From contig NZ_JAXOUF010000020.1 in the NCBI RefSeq assembly GCF_034424805.1, positions 1 through 64,000 on the forward strand: a stretch of 64,000 nucleotides of DNA, in the 5' to 3' direction. A program made the translations under genes and the position numbers. Each line of letters begins with the position of its first letter. The first letter of the stretch is position 1. Shown here piece after piece: positions 47,106 through 56,021 of the stretch. A model generated the notes under the pieces. That model ran no database searches, was not told the origin of the DNA, and worked only from the letters and a program-made list of their open reading frames with translations. Source of the stretch: Labrys sedimenti. GTDB taxonomy: Bacteria > Pseudomonadota > Alphaproteobacteria > Rhizobiales > Labraceae.

Positions 47106-47663
47106 ATGCCAACCTACGGTTACGCTCGCGTCAGCAGCGTCGATCAGGACCTTGCCATCCAGGAGACAGCTCTTCGCGCAGCCGGGTGCCATGTAATCCG
47201 CTCTGAGAAGAAGAGCGGCACCCGTCGGGATGGCCGAACCGAGCTCGCGACCCTGCTCGACTTCCTCCATGAAGGTGACACCTTGATGGTCACTCGCGTC
47301 GATCGCCTGGCGCGCTCGATCGGCGATCTGCAGGACATCGTCCGTACCCTCAAGAGCAAAGGCGTCGCCCTGCGCGCCACCGAGCAGCCGATCGACACCT
47401 CGACCGCGAGTGGCAAGGCCTTCCTCGACATGCTCGGCGTCTTCGCAGAGTTTGAAACCAATCTCAGGCGCGAACGGCAACTGGAAGGTATCGCAGCCGC
47501 CAAGGCCCGCGGCGCCTACCGAGGCCGGAAGCAAACCATCGACCCGGGCGAGATCCGACAACTGCGCAACCAGGAAAAGCTCGGCGCTACGGCCATAGCG
47601 CGCAAACTGGGCATCGGTCGAGCCTCCGTCTACCGTATCCTGTCGCGCGATTCTTCAATCTGA
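47106..47663 (+). CDS. Serine resolvase/invertase (TnpR-like)
   Basis: A 185-residue small serine recombinase. YARVSSVDQDLAIQ carries the nucleophile Ser (residue 9 or 10), then EKKSGTRRDGR, VTRVDRLARSIGDL with the catalytic arginines, and a C-terminal HTH (LGATAIARKLGIGRASVYRIL). It would act at the repeats upstream. Tn7-like elements resolve by themselves, so this gene may come from a Tn3-type relative or support dimer resolution. Confidence 0.88.
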   Translation: MPTYGYARVSSVDQDLAIQETALRAAGCHVIRSEKKSGTRRDGRTELATLLDFLHEGDTLMVTRVDRLARSIGDLQDIVRTLKSKGVALRATEQPIDTSTASGKAFLDMLGVFAEFETNLRRERQLEGIAAAKARGAYRGRKQTIDPGEIRQLRNQEKLGATAIARKLGIGRASVYRILSRDSSI

Positions 47664-47884
47664 TAATTATCTTGCTCCGCGAACCGGTCGACGGTCCTAA
47701 ATGACACTTCGTCCCGTCCGTTTGCAGATACTGCGCAACACTCGCTGCAGGGAGCAGGGCGGCTTATGCTTCTATTGCCGAGTCGGGTTTGACGATGGAC
47801 GATAAAAACGGACCGGCGGGTGCTGAGAACGATCCTTGACGAACCTCTTAACCCCGGGTGGCATGAGCCTTCGAAAGTCCGATC

Positions 47885-48658
47885 TCAGGTGAAGGCAACG
47901 GGCATTTCATCCCAGGTCATGCCTCGGTATTCGCGACCGTTTTCCTTTTTCGACCGGCGCTTGTTGTCCTTCCCCCAGGTGCCCCACTGCTTGAAGAAAA
48001 AGGCAGATCCATAATGAAGACAGCGATCATGGATTTCGTCGATCCATTCCTCGCGAATTGGCCGCGCCGCTCGGCCGCTTTCACCGCCCACGATTGCCCA
48101 GTGGATTCCTGAAAGATTCACTGGGCCAACAGGACCAATCAGCGGTTCGAACGAAATAAACCGTATCGCAGTCGGCACCTTGCGCAATTCGTCAATCCGC
48201 GACACCACGTCCGCATTCTCGACGCTCGTCCCTAACCAGACGTTGGGAAGCACATCACCAATCCGGCTTGAGACGAGCTCCGCCATGCGATCGGGGCGCT
48301 TGGTCAGAATCTGGTAGTGATGATGCGGCGTCTCTCGCATGACCTTCCAGACCGCGACGATGAATTCGTCACTTACGCCCTGATGGAAGAGGTCGCTCAT
48401 CGAATTGACAAAAATTTTTCGCGATTTTTTCCAGCCATACGGGATTTTGAGGGATGCGTGATCTTCCCGGACGACCCCGTTCCAAATCGTCCGCTTGCCA
48501 CTTCTGCGGGTGAGTCCGTGGTATTTCGGGACGGCCATCGCGTCCAGCCGGCGAGCCATCTCCATGGCATAGCAATTCGTGCATCCGGAGGAGATGATGG
48601 AACAACCCGCGACCGGATTCCAGGTCGCATCGGTCCACTCGATCTGTGACTCGGCCAT
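47885..48658 (-). CDS. DUF5131 three-Cys-motif protein (phage Gp37/Gp68)
   Basis: A 257-residue protein starting ESQIEWTDATWNPVAGCS, with the three cysteines C19, C25 and C28 (GCSIISSGCTNCYA), the mark of the Gp37/Gp68 family. Other blocks: KKSRKIFVNSMSDLFHQGV and SFEPLIGPVG, VGGESGRAARPI. Family members resemble radical-SAM-like or nucleic-acid-processing proteins and occur in phages and defence islands. It follows its known partner family TcmP on the same strand (147 bp), so the two likely act together. Confidence 0.8.
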   Translation of the reverse strand: MAESQIEWTDATWNPVAGCSIISSGCTNCYAMEMARRLDAMAVPKYHGLTRRSGKRTIWNGVVREDHASLKIPYGWKKSRKIFVNSMSDLFHQGVSDEFIVAVWKVMRETPHHHYQILTKRPDRMAELVSSRIGDVLPNVWLGTSVENADVVSRIDELRKVPTAIRFISFEPLIGPVGPVNLSGIHWAIVGGESGRAARPIREEWIDEIHDRCLHYGSAFFFKQWGTWGKDNKRRSKKENGREYRGMTWDEMPVAFT

Positions 48659-48805
48659 GTGTGCGCCCTCATGCCATAGCCAGGCGCACCGCCAAGGCTT
48701 GCCCCAAGCTCGGAGAAAGCGATTCTATACCGCATGCGGTAAATTTAGGGTGTTATCGTTCCGGCGCGTCAATATGACTCAGCGACAACGACCAAAAGCG
48801 GACCA

Positions 48806-50068
48806 TCAGTCGAGTCGGCTGAAAAGAGAACGCTGTCTTGGCAAAATGATGCGATCCGTCCAGTCAATGTGTCTCGATCGGTGTTTTTGCGTTCCATGTT
48901 CGTCGACGATCGAAAGTTCACGTTCGTCGCGAAGGAAAAGTAGCTGGCCCGTCAAGATATCCGACGTAACCGGCGTCTCGTTGCATTGCCTGGTAAAAAG
49001 CTCTTCGAGTGTCAGATCCGAACCCTGCTGCTGAGCGACACGGATCATATCGGGCAGTTGTTCCAATACGGTAGCCTCGGATCGTTTTCTTGCGTCGTCA
49101 TCGAACATGAACGGCATTAAATCCTGGCGCAGATCCTTGCTAGGGTCGAAACCCAAGGCATGAAAGCCGGCGCCGCCGTGATGCTGGAAATGGTTGTTGA
49201 TCCGCCAATGGAGCTTTCCCATCTCGTCGCGAGCCTGGCGATGGTTGGACAGGTGTAAGAGCCAATACGAACGACGGCTCTCTCGGGAATGTATAAAGAA
49301 GGGGGTGTAGAAGCTGGCTCCGGTTCGCTGCCGAATATGGCGATAGAGGCCATTTTGAATGAGATAACGCCAGCCCTCGCCACTGCGCATGTCCATCAGA
49401 GCCCGAACGTCTTCGCGTGCAAGGTCGATAGCCATCAGCGCCTGAGTTTCCGATGTCTTCACCGATAGAAAGTTCACCAAAGCGTCGACGGCGAAAGTCA
49501 GCAGGATCTCGGGCTTGCGCAATTGTGTCAGAATGCTGCGGACCGTGGCGAAGGCGACGTCCTTCCAACCAAACTGATCGAGGAAGAAAAGCGATCGGTG
49601 CGCCGTACCTTTATTTTGAATATGCGCAAAAATTTGGGGGCAGGCGTCCTCAAAAGGGGAATTGATGAGGAAAATATCCTTGTCGAGCCGGTCGAGATAG
49701 CCGCGGCCAATGAGCTGCTCCCGCAGGAATTCAATGTGCTCGGGCGCTTCGTCGACGAAGAAGAAATCCGCCTTGATTAGGAACCCCTTGAGCCGCGCGT
49801 TCTTCAGTTGGGCATCTGCGCGTTCAACGGCATTTAATAGCCTCAATGGAGAGCCATCGACTGTGTTTCGCCCCTGGCGATATAGCCCGCCTCCACAGAA
49901 CCCATCCACGACAGTCAGGTTCAGCATTTTCTGACTAGGCGTGCGCGTTACCCGGTCAATATAAATTTCGACATACTGCTCAAAGATTTCGTGCTTGGCG
50001 ACGCTATGTTTGCCCAGGAGCGGAAGGGGCTCGCCGATCTTCCATGCATAGCGATTGTTGACCGGCAT
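48806..50068 (-). CDS. Three-Cys-motif partner protein TcmP
   Basis: A 420-residue protein. SVAKHEIFEQYVEIYIDRVT and TVVDGFCGGGLYRQGR are family hallmarks, the latter like the motif I of a Rossmann methyltransferase. Residues 240-420 are helical and Arg-rich. TcmP is found with three-Cys-motif proteins, here the DUF5131 gene just downstream; a joint nucleic-acid-modifying role is suspected but not shown. It starts near ATG 50068. Confidence 0.8.
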   Translation of the reverse strand: MPVNNRYAWKIGEPLPLLGKHSVAKHEIFEQYVEIYIDRVTRTPSQKMLNLTVVDGFCGGGLYRQGRNTVDGSPLRLLNAVERADAQLKNARLKGFLIKADFFFVDEAPEHIEFLREQLIGRGYLDRLDKDIFLINSPFEDACPQIFAHIQNKGTAHRSLFFLDQFGWKDVAFATVRSILTQLRKPEILLTFAVDALVNFLSVKTSETQALMAIDLAREDVRALMDMRSGEGWRYLIQNGLYRHIRQRTGASFYTPFFIHSRESRRSYWLLHLSNHRQARDEMGKLHWRINNHFQHHGGAGFHALGFDPSKDLRQDLMPFMFDDDARKRSEATVLEQLPDMIRVAQQQGSDLTLEELFTRQCNETPVTSDILTGQLLFLRDERELSIVDEHGTQKHRSRHIDWTDRIILPRQRSLFSRLD

Positions 50069-50268
50069 TTACCCTCTCAGAGGCTGAGAATACACCGTAC
50101 CCAACTTGGAACGCATCTAGATGAGCGTACCGTGGAACAAACACAAGCCCCCTTGGAGCCCACCAAGATGGATTCTCAGCTAAAAATATTAGCCATAGAA
50201 TCATGTTGAGGGATTTGTAAGATCGTGAATAGTCGATCTTTAAGGTAAGATCCGCCAGGCCAATCGAT

Positions 50269-50685
50269 TCAGGTTTCCTCTTCCTTCGTGGGCTTCAATC
50301 TTTTCTCCAAAATGAAGCCTATCCGCCGAGGTGTCTCCGTTTCGGCCGGTATCGCGACAAGCAGTACATTGATCTGAGTGACATGCTGGAGCAACTCGAC
50401 GGGATGCCCATCGGCGTTTTTTCCATAGAAGATCACTAGATCAGGGCCCCAAAAGCCGACATCGTCAATGGCAATTGTCTCTCTGGCGCCGAAGTTGACG
50501 AGGCGCCCTCCGACCTCCGTCTTATCATCGAGTTTCTTTTCAAACTCGATGATCGATTTGATGATGCGCTCATGCATCCATCTGGCCGAATTGGCAGGCG
50601 GGGGGAGCGCGACCGGAGAGAATTGAGGCAACCGTCCTGGGTCTGGCAAAGCAGCGCCGGTCAGGTGCTTGAAACGATCGTCCAC
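50269..50685 (-). CDS. DUF6173 family protein
   Basis: A 138-residue protein starting at GTG 50685. SARWMHERIIKSIIEFEKKLDD, LVNFGARETIAIDDVGFWGPDL and VTQINVLLVAIP match my memory of DUF6173. It is likely cytosolic and beta-rich; function unknown. Read divergently from the TM protein at 50738 across a 52-bp gap. Confidence 0.6.
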   Translation of the reverse strand: MDDRFKHLTGAALPDPGRLPQFSPVALPPPANSARWMHERIIKSIIEFEKKLDDKTEVGGRLVNFGARETIAIDDVGFWGPDLVIFYGKNADGHPVELLQHVTQINVLLVAIPAETETPRRIGFILEKRLKPTKEEET

Positions 50686-50737
50686 ATCAGCCTCTTATGT
50701 TTGACGGGCGATAGTAACACATATGTAAGGTACTGGA

Positions 50738-51208
50738 ATGGATCTGACTCAACTACCCTGGAAGGACATCGTAACAATCGGCGCGGCGACGCTCGGCGCT
50801 GGCCTCGGTATTATGAACACGTGGAACTCAATGAGCCAGACACGCGTTCGGCTGCGGGTGCGTCCATTACATGCTTTTGCGATACCCAGCAATGAACAGA
50901 TGTTCTCTATCGAGGTCATCAATCTGAGCTCCTTTTCGGTCACGATTTCCGATGTCGGTTTTTCGCTCAGCGGTCAGCGGCTACAAAAGGGAGTGAGAGC
51001 GACGATCCCGCAACCGATTATCATCGATGGAAAGCCATGGCCTCGTCGCCTCGAAGCCCGCGAAGCGGTCTCAGTCTATCTCGATCCACGGGCGTTCATC
51101 GGCACGAAGGCAAAACTGGGGAAGGCATATGCACGTACAGCCTGCGGCGAGGTTGCTTACGGTGATAGTCCTGCGCGTCAGCAGTTGGCGCGTTCCCTGC
51201 TGGCCTGA
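50738..51208 (+). CDS. Membrane-anchored hypothetical protein
   Basis: A 156-residue protein with one N-terminal membrane helix (IVTIGAATLGAGLGIMNTW) and a beta-rich domain (VRPLHAFAIPSNEQMFSIEVINLSSF cut to its core strands). An AAGG site precedes ATG 50738. Such TM plus beta-sandwich proteins are common in mobile islands; no assigned role. Confidence 0.6.
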   Translation: MDLTQLPWKDIVTIGAATLGAGLGIMNTWNSMSQTRVRLRVRPLHAFAIPSNEQMFSIEVINLSSFSVTISDVGFSLSGQRLQKGVRATIPQPIIIDGKPWPRRLEAREAVSVYLDPRAFIGTKAKLGKAYARTACGEVAYGDSPARQQLARSLLA

Positions 51209-51648
51209 ATAGCGTTGCTTCGAACTCAGAGCATCACGCCGGGAGGCGAGGGAACTGCCTGAGCGGGAGGAGCCGGAGGCTATGGCTATCGTATGCAAGC
51301 CTGGTGTTGGCGGTCGCGGTGTTTCGCCCTTTGAATTGGCGGCAACGACTGAGAGGCAGGCTGCACTATCTAGTCGCTGATTGGAGAGCCCGTTCCTCAA
51401 CCTTTCCCCTAGTCGCAGGCGTGGTTCACTTTCGTTAGATCGTGCTCGTCCTACTTCTACGAGACATAGATGCCTCCTCGCTGCTATTGAAATGAGAAAG
51501 GCTTTTGGCTACATATGTAGTAAGGCGACTTGGTCAGGCCGCGTGTTTGGCAAGCGCCGTGGTTACCCGTAGGCCTAAAGCCTTGGTTGCCGACCACACT
51601 TTATATTCAGTTTCCTGAGCCGCACCACTTCCGTGGGCGGCTCTATTT
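51209..51648. other. 440-bp gap in cargo, no gene
   Basis: Only short Ser/Arg-rich frames appear. I see no RNA gene, repeat or attachment site. It may be the remains of a deleted cargo gene. Confidence 0.5.
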
Positions 51649-52263
51649 CTATGGCATTTGAATGCCGTATCTCTCTCGAAGCCCCACGGCATTGAGATCT
51701 CCTGCGACAATCCATTTGCGTGAATATGCAACAAGATCAGAAAGTTGCAGCAATCTGGATGCTGCTGAATCCACCCGCGTGATCCTGTTTACCCCTTTGA
51801 AGCGCCCATCATGCTCTTGCGAGCGCCGAAGCTCGCTGTCGAACAACGGGTGCTCATTGTGCTGGTTGACATCCGTGATGACATCCACGTTGCCAATGGT
51901 TGCACGCCCCAAGACATCCCTCTGAAATCGCTTCAGACCGATCTTGACGGTCTCTACGACCCCTTGGGCATACAGTACCGGGGCCTCGCCAACTCGATAG
52001 GGTATCTTCTGATTGATCAGAACGGCCTTCTTTTGAGGTGCCTCTGCCCAAAACCTCTGCATCAGTCCCTGAATATAACGATCATCGAGATCCACCGCGT
52101 GAATCTCGTTGGCATTGGGCTCGAGCAGGTCCGAAAAGCACTTGTCGAGGCGACCGGCATCCCGAGCGAGGACAAAGACGGCACCGAGATAAAATATCTC
52201 GGTTCCGGCCTGCCCGTACTCGTCAATGAAGCACAGAACCTTTTTGTTAAGTCCGGCGGCCAC
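51649..52263 (-). CDS. DUF3800-like protein (RNase H-like fold)
   Basis: A 204-residue protein starting at GTG 52263. VLCFIDEYGQAG holds the first acidic residues, NEIHAVDLDDRYI is central, and LLQLSDLVAYSRKW the C-terminal Asp, the layout of DUF3800. The family is predicted to be RNase H-like nucleases found in mobile elements and defence loci. An HTH gene lies 39 bp upstream on the same strand. Confidence 0.72.
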   Translation of the reverse strand: MAAGLNKKVLCFIDEYGQAGTEIFYLGAVFVLARDAGRLDKCFSDLLEPNANEIHAVDLDDRYIQGLMQRFWAEAPQKKAVLINQKIPYRVGEAPVLYAQGVVETVKIGLKRFQRDVLGRATIGNVDVITDVNQHNEHPLFDSELRRSQEHDGRFKGVNRITRVDSAASRLLQLSDLVAYSRKWIVAGDLNAVGLRERYGIQMP

Positions 52264-52302
52264 AGAAAAGCTCCATCACTGTAAGAGCGATGCTGATCGC
52301 AA

Positions 52303-52812
52303 TCATGCCGGCGTCTCCGCGACTGGCGGTTTGTAACCCGGCTTCGCCACTGCCCTCTTCCGCGCCTTGTTCTCATCCGCCACCTGCCGAAACTCAGGCT
52401 CGAGGGCCTGAAGTTTCTCCACCAAGCCTGACAGATCATATTCATTTGAGATCTTGCCACGGTGCTTCGCAAAGCGTTCGATCCTGCGTACGTAACCCGC
52501 GAGTTCCAGGTCTGCGATATGACGCTGAACCTGGCGCTCACTCAGATTCAGGCGCTCGGCGAGATCGCTCTTCTTCGGAAACGGTTTGCGGGCCGCATCC
52601 CACCAAAAATCCGCAAGCTGCAGCAGCACCGCAAGTTGTATGGGACTCAAGCCAAGGCGCCTCTGAGCACGGAAGACCAGAGAAGGCAGAATACAGAAGC
52701 CCAGCTCCATTACCTTGTCGCCCCACCGCTCGGCTGAGGCCCTGCTGCTCTTTTTCTTTCCCGCTGCGGGGAGTGTGATTTCCTGCTCGGTCGTGCTATC
52801 CTTGTCGGGCAT
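52303..52812 (-). CDS. Winged-helix protein (replication-like HTH)
   Basis: A 169-residue protein. Residues about 65-130 hold a HTH/winged helix (KSDLAERLNLSERQVQRHIADLE, AGYVRRIERFAKHR). The Arg-rich C-terminus (ENKARKRAVAKP) could bind DNA. AGGAG lies eight bases before ATG 52812. It precedes the DUF3800 gene, so it could regulate that pair. Confidence 0.7.
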   Translation of the reverse strand: MPDKDSTTEQEITLPAAGKKKSSRASAERWGDKVMELGFCILPSLVFRAQRRLGLSPIQLAVLLQLADFWWDAARKPFPKKSDLAERLNLSERQVQRHIADLELAGYVRRIERFAKHRGKISNEYDLSGLVEKLQALEPEFRQVADENKARKRAVAKPGYKPPVAETPA

Positions 52813-53098
52813 CTGACGTTCTCCTTGTGAGAAAAGAATGTTGTTTCCGCAGAAGCTTTTCAAGGGTATCTGACTGGACATATTTGACGCCTAGGTACCA
52901 GTCATTTTCGACTGTACCCCTGGAGGCCGAAATGTCTCTTCTTAAGAAGGATGTAGAGGTTAAGAGGACATAGCTGGGAAGCACGAAAATAGAGGACCAT
53001 TCCCCAACCGGTCACGAATGTCCGGGCGGTTTCGTAAATTTCGGGTCGATTGGCGCTGTGATGTGAAGATTACGCCCAAATAGGGATGCGTGGCTCGG

Positions 53099-53554
53099 CT
53101 AGAATGGGACTTCACTCTCTTCGGCAGATGTTATCGGCGGCGTGGGAGCCGGCGGTATGAACATGTCGTCGACCTGAACGGTAAGCCGGTCCAACGCACT
53201 TGTGGTCAATACAACACGGCAAACGCTGACCGGCTTGAATGGCTGGGTACTGAGCACACACATGTGACCATCCTCGCTATCGTAGTATGGAATCTGCGCG
53301 CTTGCCGTGTACGCCCCCGCAAAGAGGCGGATGCTGTGCTCCTTCAACGCTTCTAAGCGATCAGTCATGTCAACCGCTGAACGAAGGCGCGACGCCAAAG
53401 GCCAGCCGATTTTGGTGATCGGCAGCTCCCAAGGATCGGGTATGAACTTTTCAATCTCCGTGATCACCTCAGTGAGGATTTCGAGGTTTTCCCTGTTAGG
53501 CTCGGCGTCACAGGCGATGTTGGCCGAAAATGCTCCCAAAAGAAGATCGATCAA
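53099..53554 (-). CDS. Hypothetical cargo protein, 151 aa
   Basis: Frame with a coherent, non-repetitive composition (EILTEVITEIEKFIPDPWEL, ASRLRSAVDMTDRLEALKE). The apparent start is TTG 53554; no strong ribosome site. The last 20 residues are Pro/Glu-rich. No family recognised. Read antisense to a shadow frame. Confidence 0.45.
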   Translation of the reverse strand: MIDLLLGAFSANIACDAEPNRENLEILTEVITEIEKFIPDPWELPITKIGWPLASRLRSAVDMTDRLEALKEHSIRLFAGAYTASAQIPYYDSEDGHMCVLSTQPFKPVSVCRVVLTTSALDRLTVQVDDMFIPPAPTPPITSAEESEVPF

Positions 53555-53709
53555 TTTTTTGCCGCTTGATACCGGCCTCAGGTCTTCATTTCCCTAAGTT
53601 GCTGAGATGCGAGTTCCTCCATCTACCGATAAGCGGGATTGGGGCATAGAATTTATCGAGCACCGCACTCGCATGCCAGAAAGGCACCGGCGCCCGCATG
53701 TCCCTCAAG

Positions 53710-53958
53710 CGCACGGGTGTCGCCTCGCAAGGCATTCCTCGACATGCTTCGGGTCTTCGCCGAGTTCGAAACCAATCTTAGGCGCGAACGGCGACTGGAA
53801 GGCATTGCGGCAGCCAAGGCACGCGGCGTCTATCGCGGACGGAAGAGGACCATCGATTCCGCCGAGATTCGGAGATCGCACGACCAGGACAAGCTGGGTG
53901 CCACAGCCATTGCACGCAAACTTGGCATTGGCCGTGCCTCCGCATACCCGACTACTGA
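53710..53958 (+). pseudogene. Truncated serine resolvase copy
   Basis: KAFLDMLRVFAEFETNLRRE, GRKRTIDSAEIRRSHDQDKL and LGATAIARKLGIGRASAY closely match the C-terminal half of the intact resolvase at 47106-47663. The catalytic N-terminal half is missing, and the frame then reads into unrelated sequence. Confidence 0.8.
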
Positions 53959-53992
53959 ATGGCAATCAGGCCGAGCCAGGGTCCTCTTGAGT

Positions 53993-54487
53993 TTAGAGCC
54001 TGGGTCCGAAGCCCCGGTGCCACAGAGACCGTCCGTGGTCGACCGCCATCTTGGCTACAAACAAGGTCAGCCAGAGAAAAAACGCAGCAAAGCCCATTGC
54101 AGCTATACGACCGAGAAACGGCTGCTCGGGATGGACCGCCAGTCCAATGAAGATCTGAAGAGTCATCACCCCCATCGAAATCGCCGTCAGCGAAGCGCAC
54201 AGTACGATCGAGAGGTCGGCGATATCTCGAATGGTGCGATCGAACCATCGCGGAAGCGGCAATGGCCGCTCCGGGATTACGGACTCAACTAGAGCAATAA
54301 ACAGGGCGTTCAGGGCACGCCCGACGGCTCTCAAACCCTTGCGCGTTGCAGGGGCATAGAGGCACTTGAATATCTTGTGTGTAGCGACGGCCACAAGCGT
54401 CAGTACGCCAACGATCAGTAGCGGCCATTTGAGGATTTCTGGAAAATTGCCGCTCAAAAGGCTCATGATTTGAGTGATCTGCGTCAT
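53993..54487 (-). CDS. Polytopic membrane protein
   Basis: A 164-residue protein with about three membrane helices (ILKWPLLIVGVLTLVAVATHKI, LSIVLCASLTAISMGVMTLQIF, IAAMGFAAFFLWLTLFVAKM). AGGAAA before ATG 54487. No family recognised. It lies beyond the tniE stop on the same strand, as the last gene of the inward-reading operon or as its own unit. Confidence 0.65.
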   Translation of the reverse strand: MTQITQIMSLLSGNFPEILKWPLLIVGVLTLVAVATHKIFKCLYAPATRKGLRAVGRALNALFIALVESVIPERPLPLPRWFDRTIRDIADLSIVLCASLTAISMGVMTLQIFIGLAVHPEQPFLGRIAAMGFAAFFLWLTLFVAKMAVDHGRSLWHRGFGPRL

Positions 54488-54563
54488 GGATATGTTTCCT
54501 CGTGCTGCGTTGAAGTGTCTGGAATTCGGAAACAGCGTTGAGATCAGCAACATGCGGCCAAAA

Positions 54564-56021
54564 TCACCCAGTTACCCGCCATGCACCGCTCCGCATGAAA
54601 CCGGCAAATCCCTGAGGACTGGGCACCCAATAGGTTCGGCCACCGAGCGCCGCCTGAACCCCCGGGACCGATTCATACTCTTGATCGATCAGAACCGCTC
54701 GACGACCAGCATTCCGTGGCAGGCCGTGGAACAACGGTAGAGCGACTGAGAGCCATTCGTCCAAGTTCACTTCCTCGGGAGCCTGCGCTAATATCTGGAG
54801 GCGCTTCTCCAGCCGTCGAACCTGCAGGCGCCTGACTTCGGCGCGATCAACCCTCACTGCGAGCTCCACGCCTTTCTCGTGCCTCATGAAATTTGCAAAT
54901 CCGCCGAGCGAGGCACAGTGGCCGGGTTTGCGGTTGAGATAGCGATCGATTGTAGCCTGGTCCGGCAGATCCCCGTCGGCCTCGAGCAAGAGCAAAATAT
55001 CCGCGGCAGGGCGTAAGGCCAGGCGTAGCGATTTCGGCGCCAGCGATGCCGATCGCGGCTGTGCTTGCAAGTACGAGACGTAAGCCTTCGCAAGTATCGC
55101 ATGGCTGGGTCGATCATCAAGCGTATGCAATATCGCTTCGATCCGCCGACGTTCGGAATCCGCTTCACGCGCCCTGGGATCGACAACTATGTCGTGGAGC
55201 TCACGAAGCCAACGCATCGGCAGACGCACCCGTCTCAGCCCTTCCGCCCCGAAATGCTGCAGAAGCTGCTCATAGGTCGGAACCGCCGACCACTGTCCCT
55301 CGATCTCCAGAAAGAAGGGCAGGAACCGATGAAGCTTGATCGCAGCCTTCTTGGGCCCGGTCACGCTGTCGAGCCAAGAGGCGAAGGCACCGAATAATCC
55401 AGCCATCGATGTTCCCGCAAAGGCCGCCTGGTCGATAGCCACCTTGCGTCTCAACGTCTGGCGCCACGAGCAGGCTTCGCAGATCTTGCCGCCTCCGGCG
55501 GGCATTGCATCACCACAGGTTCGGCACTGGCTATTGCCATCCTGGACACATTTGGCACAAAGCCTCATCGCCCCCTCGGTCACGAGGATGCGATGGCGTC
55601 GGCAGGATGAACAGGTGCCCATCCCTCGCCGCGCGCATTTGGAGCAAACCTGGACATCCACTCCAAGCCGGCTTACCCGCGACAACCGCCTTGACAGGTC
55701 TCCGCACTCTGCGCAGGCGCGTTCCGCACGAAAATACACCGAGCAGGCATTACAAACCGGCCCATACGCCGTGAGCTTGCCGATCGGCAGCCCGCTGCGT
55801 CCGCATCGCACACAGGGCTTTGCTCGCTCACAAGTTCTGCAAACGCCTGGGTCCTCGTTCCGGGGAAGCAGGGAAAAGTTTCCACAGCGCTGGCAAAGCC
55901 GGCGTCGAAACTCGCGGGCATAACAGGTCGAGCAGTACCGCAAGCCTTGATGAACCCGATGCGCTTGCGCCATCTGGCGACCGCATCCGTCGCATGTGCT
56001 CGCATCGACAACCGAACTCAT
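54564..56021 (-). CDS. tniE: TniE: zinc-ribbon-array targeting protein of the Tn7-like element
   Basis: A 485-residue protein. Residues 10-190 contain twelve CxxC knuckles (C-DG-C, C-ST-C, C-QR-C, C-RT-C, C-VR-C, C-NA-C and six more), which fit six zinc ribbons. The remaining 290 residues are all-helical. Its ATG overlaps the tniQ stop (ATGA at 56018-56021), so it belongs to the tns operon; an earlier start at 56120 is excluded by that. In Tn6022/AbaR, the fifth gene tniE occupies this position; its job, perhaps comM-site recognition with TniQ, is inferred. Confidence 0.78.
   Translation of the reverse strand: MSSVVDASTCDGCGRQMAQAHRVHQGLRYCSTCYAREFRRRLCQRCGNFSLLPRNEDPGVCRTCERAKPCVRCGRSGLPIGKLTAYGPVCNACSVYFRAERACAECGDLSRRLSRVSRLGVDVQVCSKCARRGMGTCSSCRRHRILVTEGAMRLCAKCVQDGNSQCRTCGDAMPAGGGKICEACSWRQTLRRKVAIDQAAFAGTSMAGLFGAFASWLDSVTGPKKAAIKLHRFLPFFLEIEGQWSAVPTYEQLLQHFGAEGLRRVRLPMRWLRELHDIVVDPRAREADSERRRIEAILHTLDDRPSHAILAKAYVSYLQAQPRSASLAPKSLRLALRPAADILLLLEADGDLPDQATIDRYLNRKPGHCASLGGFANFMRHEKGVELAVRVDRAEVRRLQVRRLEKRLQILAQAPEEVNLDEWLSVALPLFHGLPRNAGRRAVLIDQEYESVPGVQAALGGRTYWVPSPQGFAGFMRSGAWRVTG

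Noticed and set aside
47885..50068. Prophage remnant, because of the Gp37/Gp68 name
   Set aside because: No phage structural, lysis or packaging genes lie nearby; the pair occurs widely in non-phage islands.
53607..54292. Longer plus-strand ORFs around the resolvase fragment as real genes
   Set aside because: Only 53710-53958 matches a protein family; the remainder lies opposite a TM protein gene or shows no coding character.
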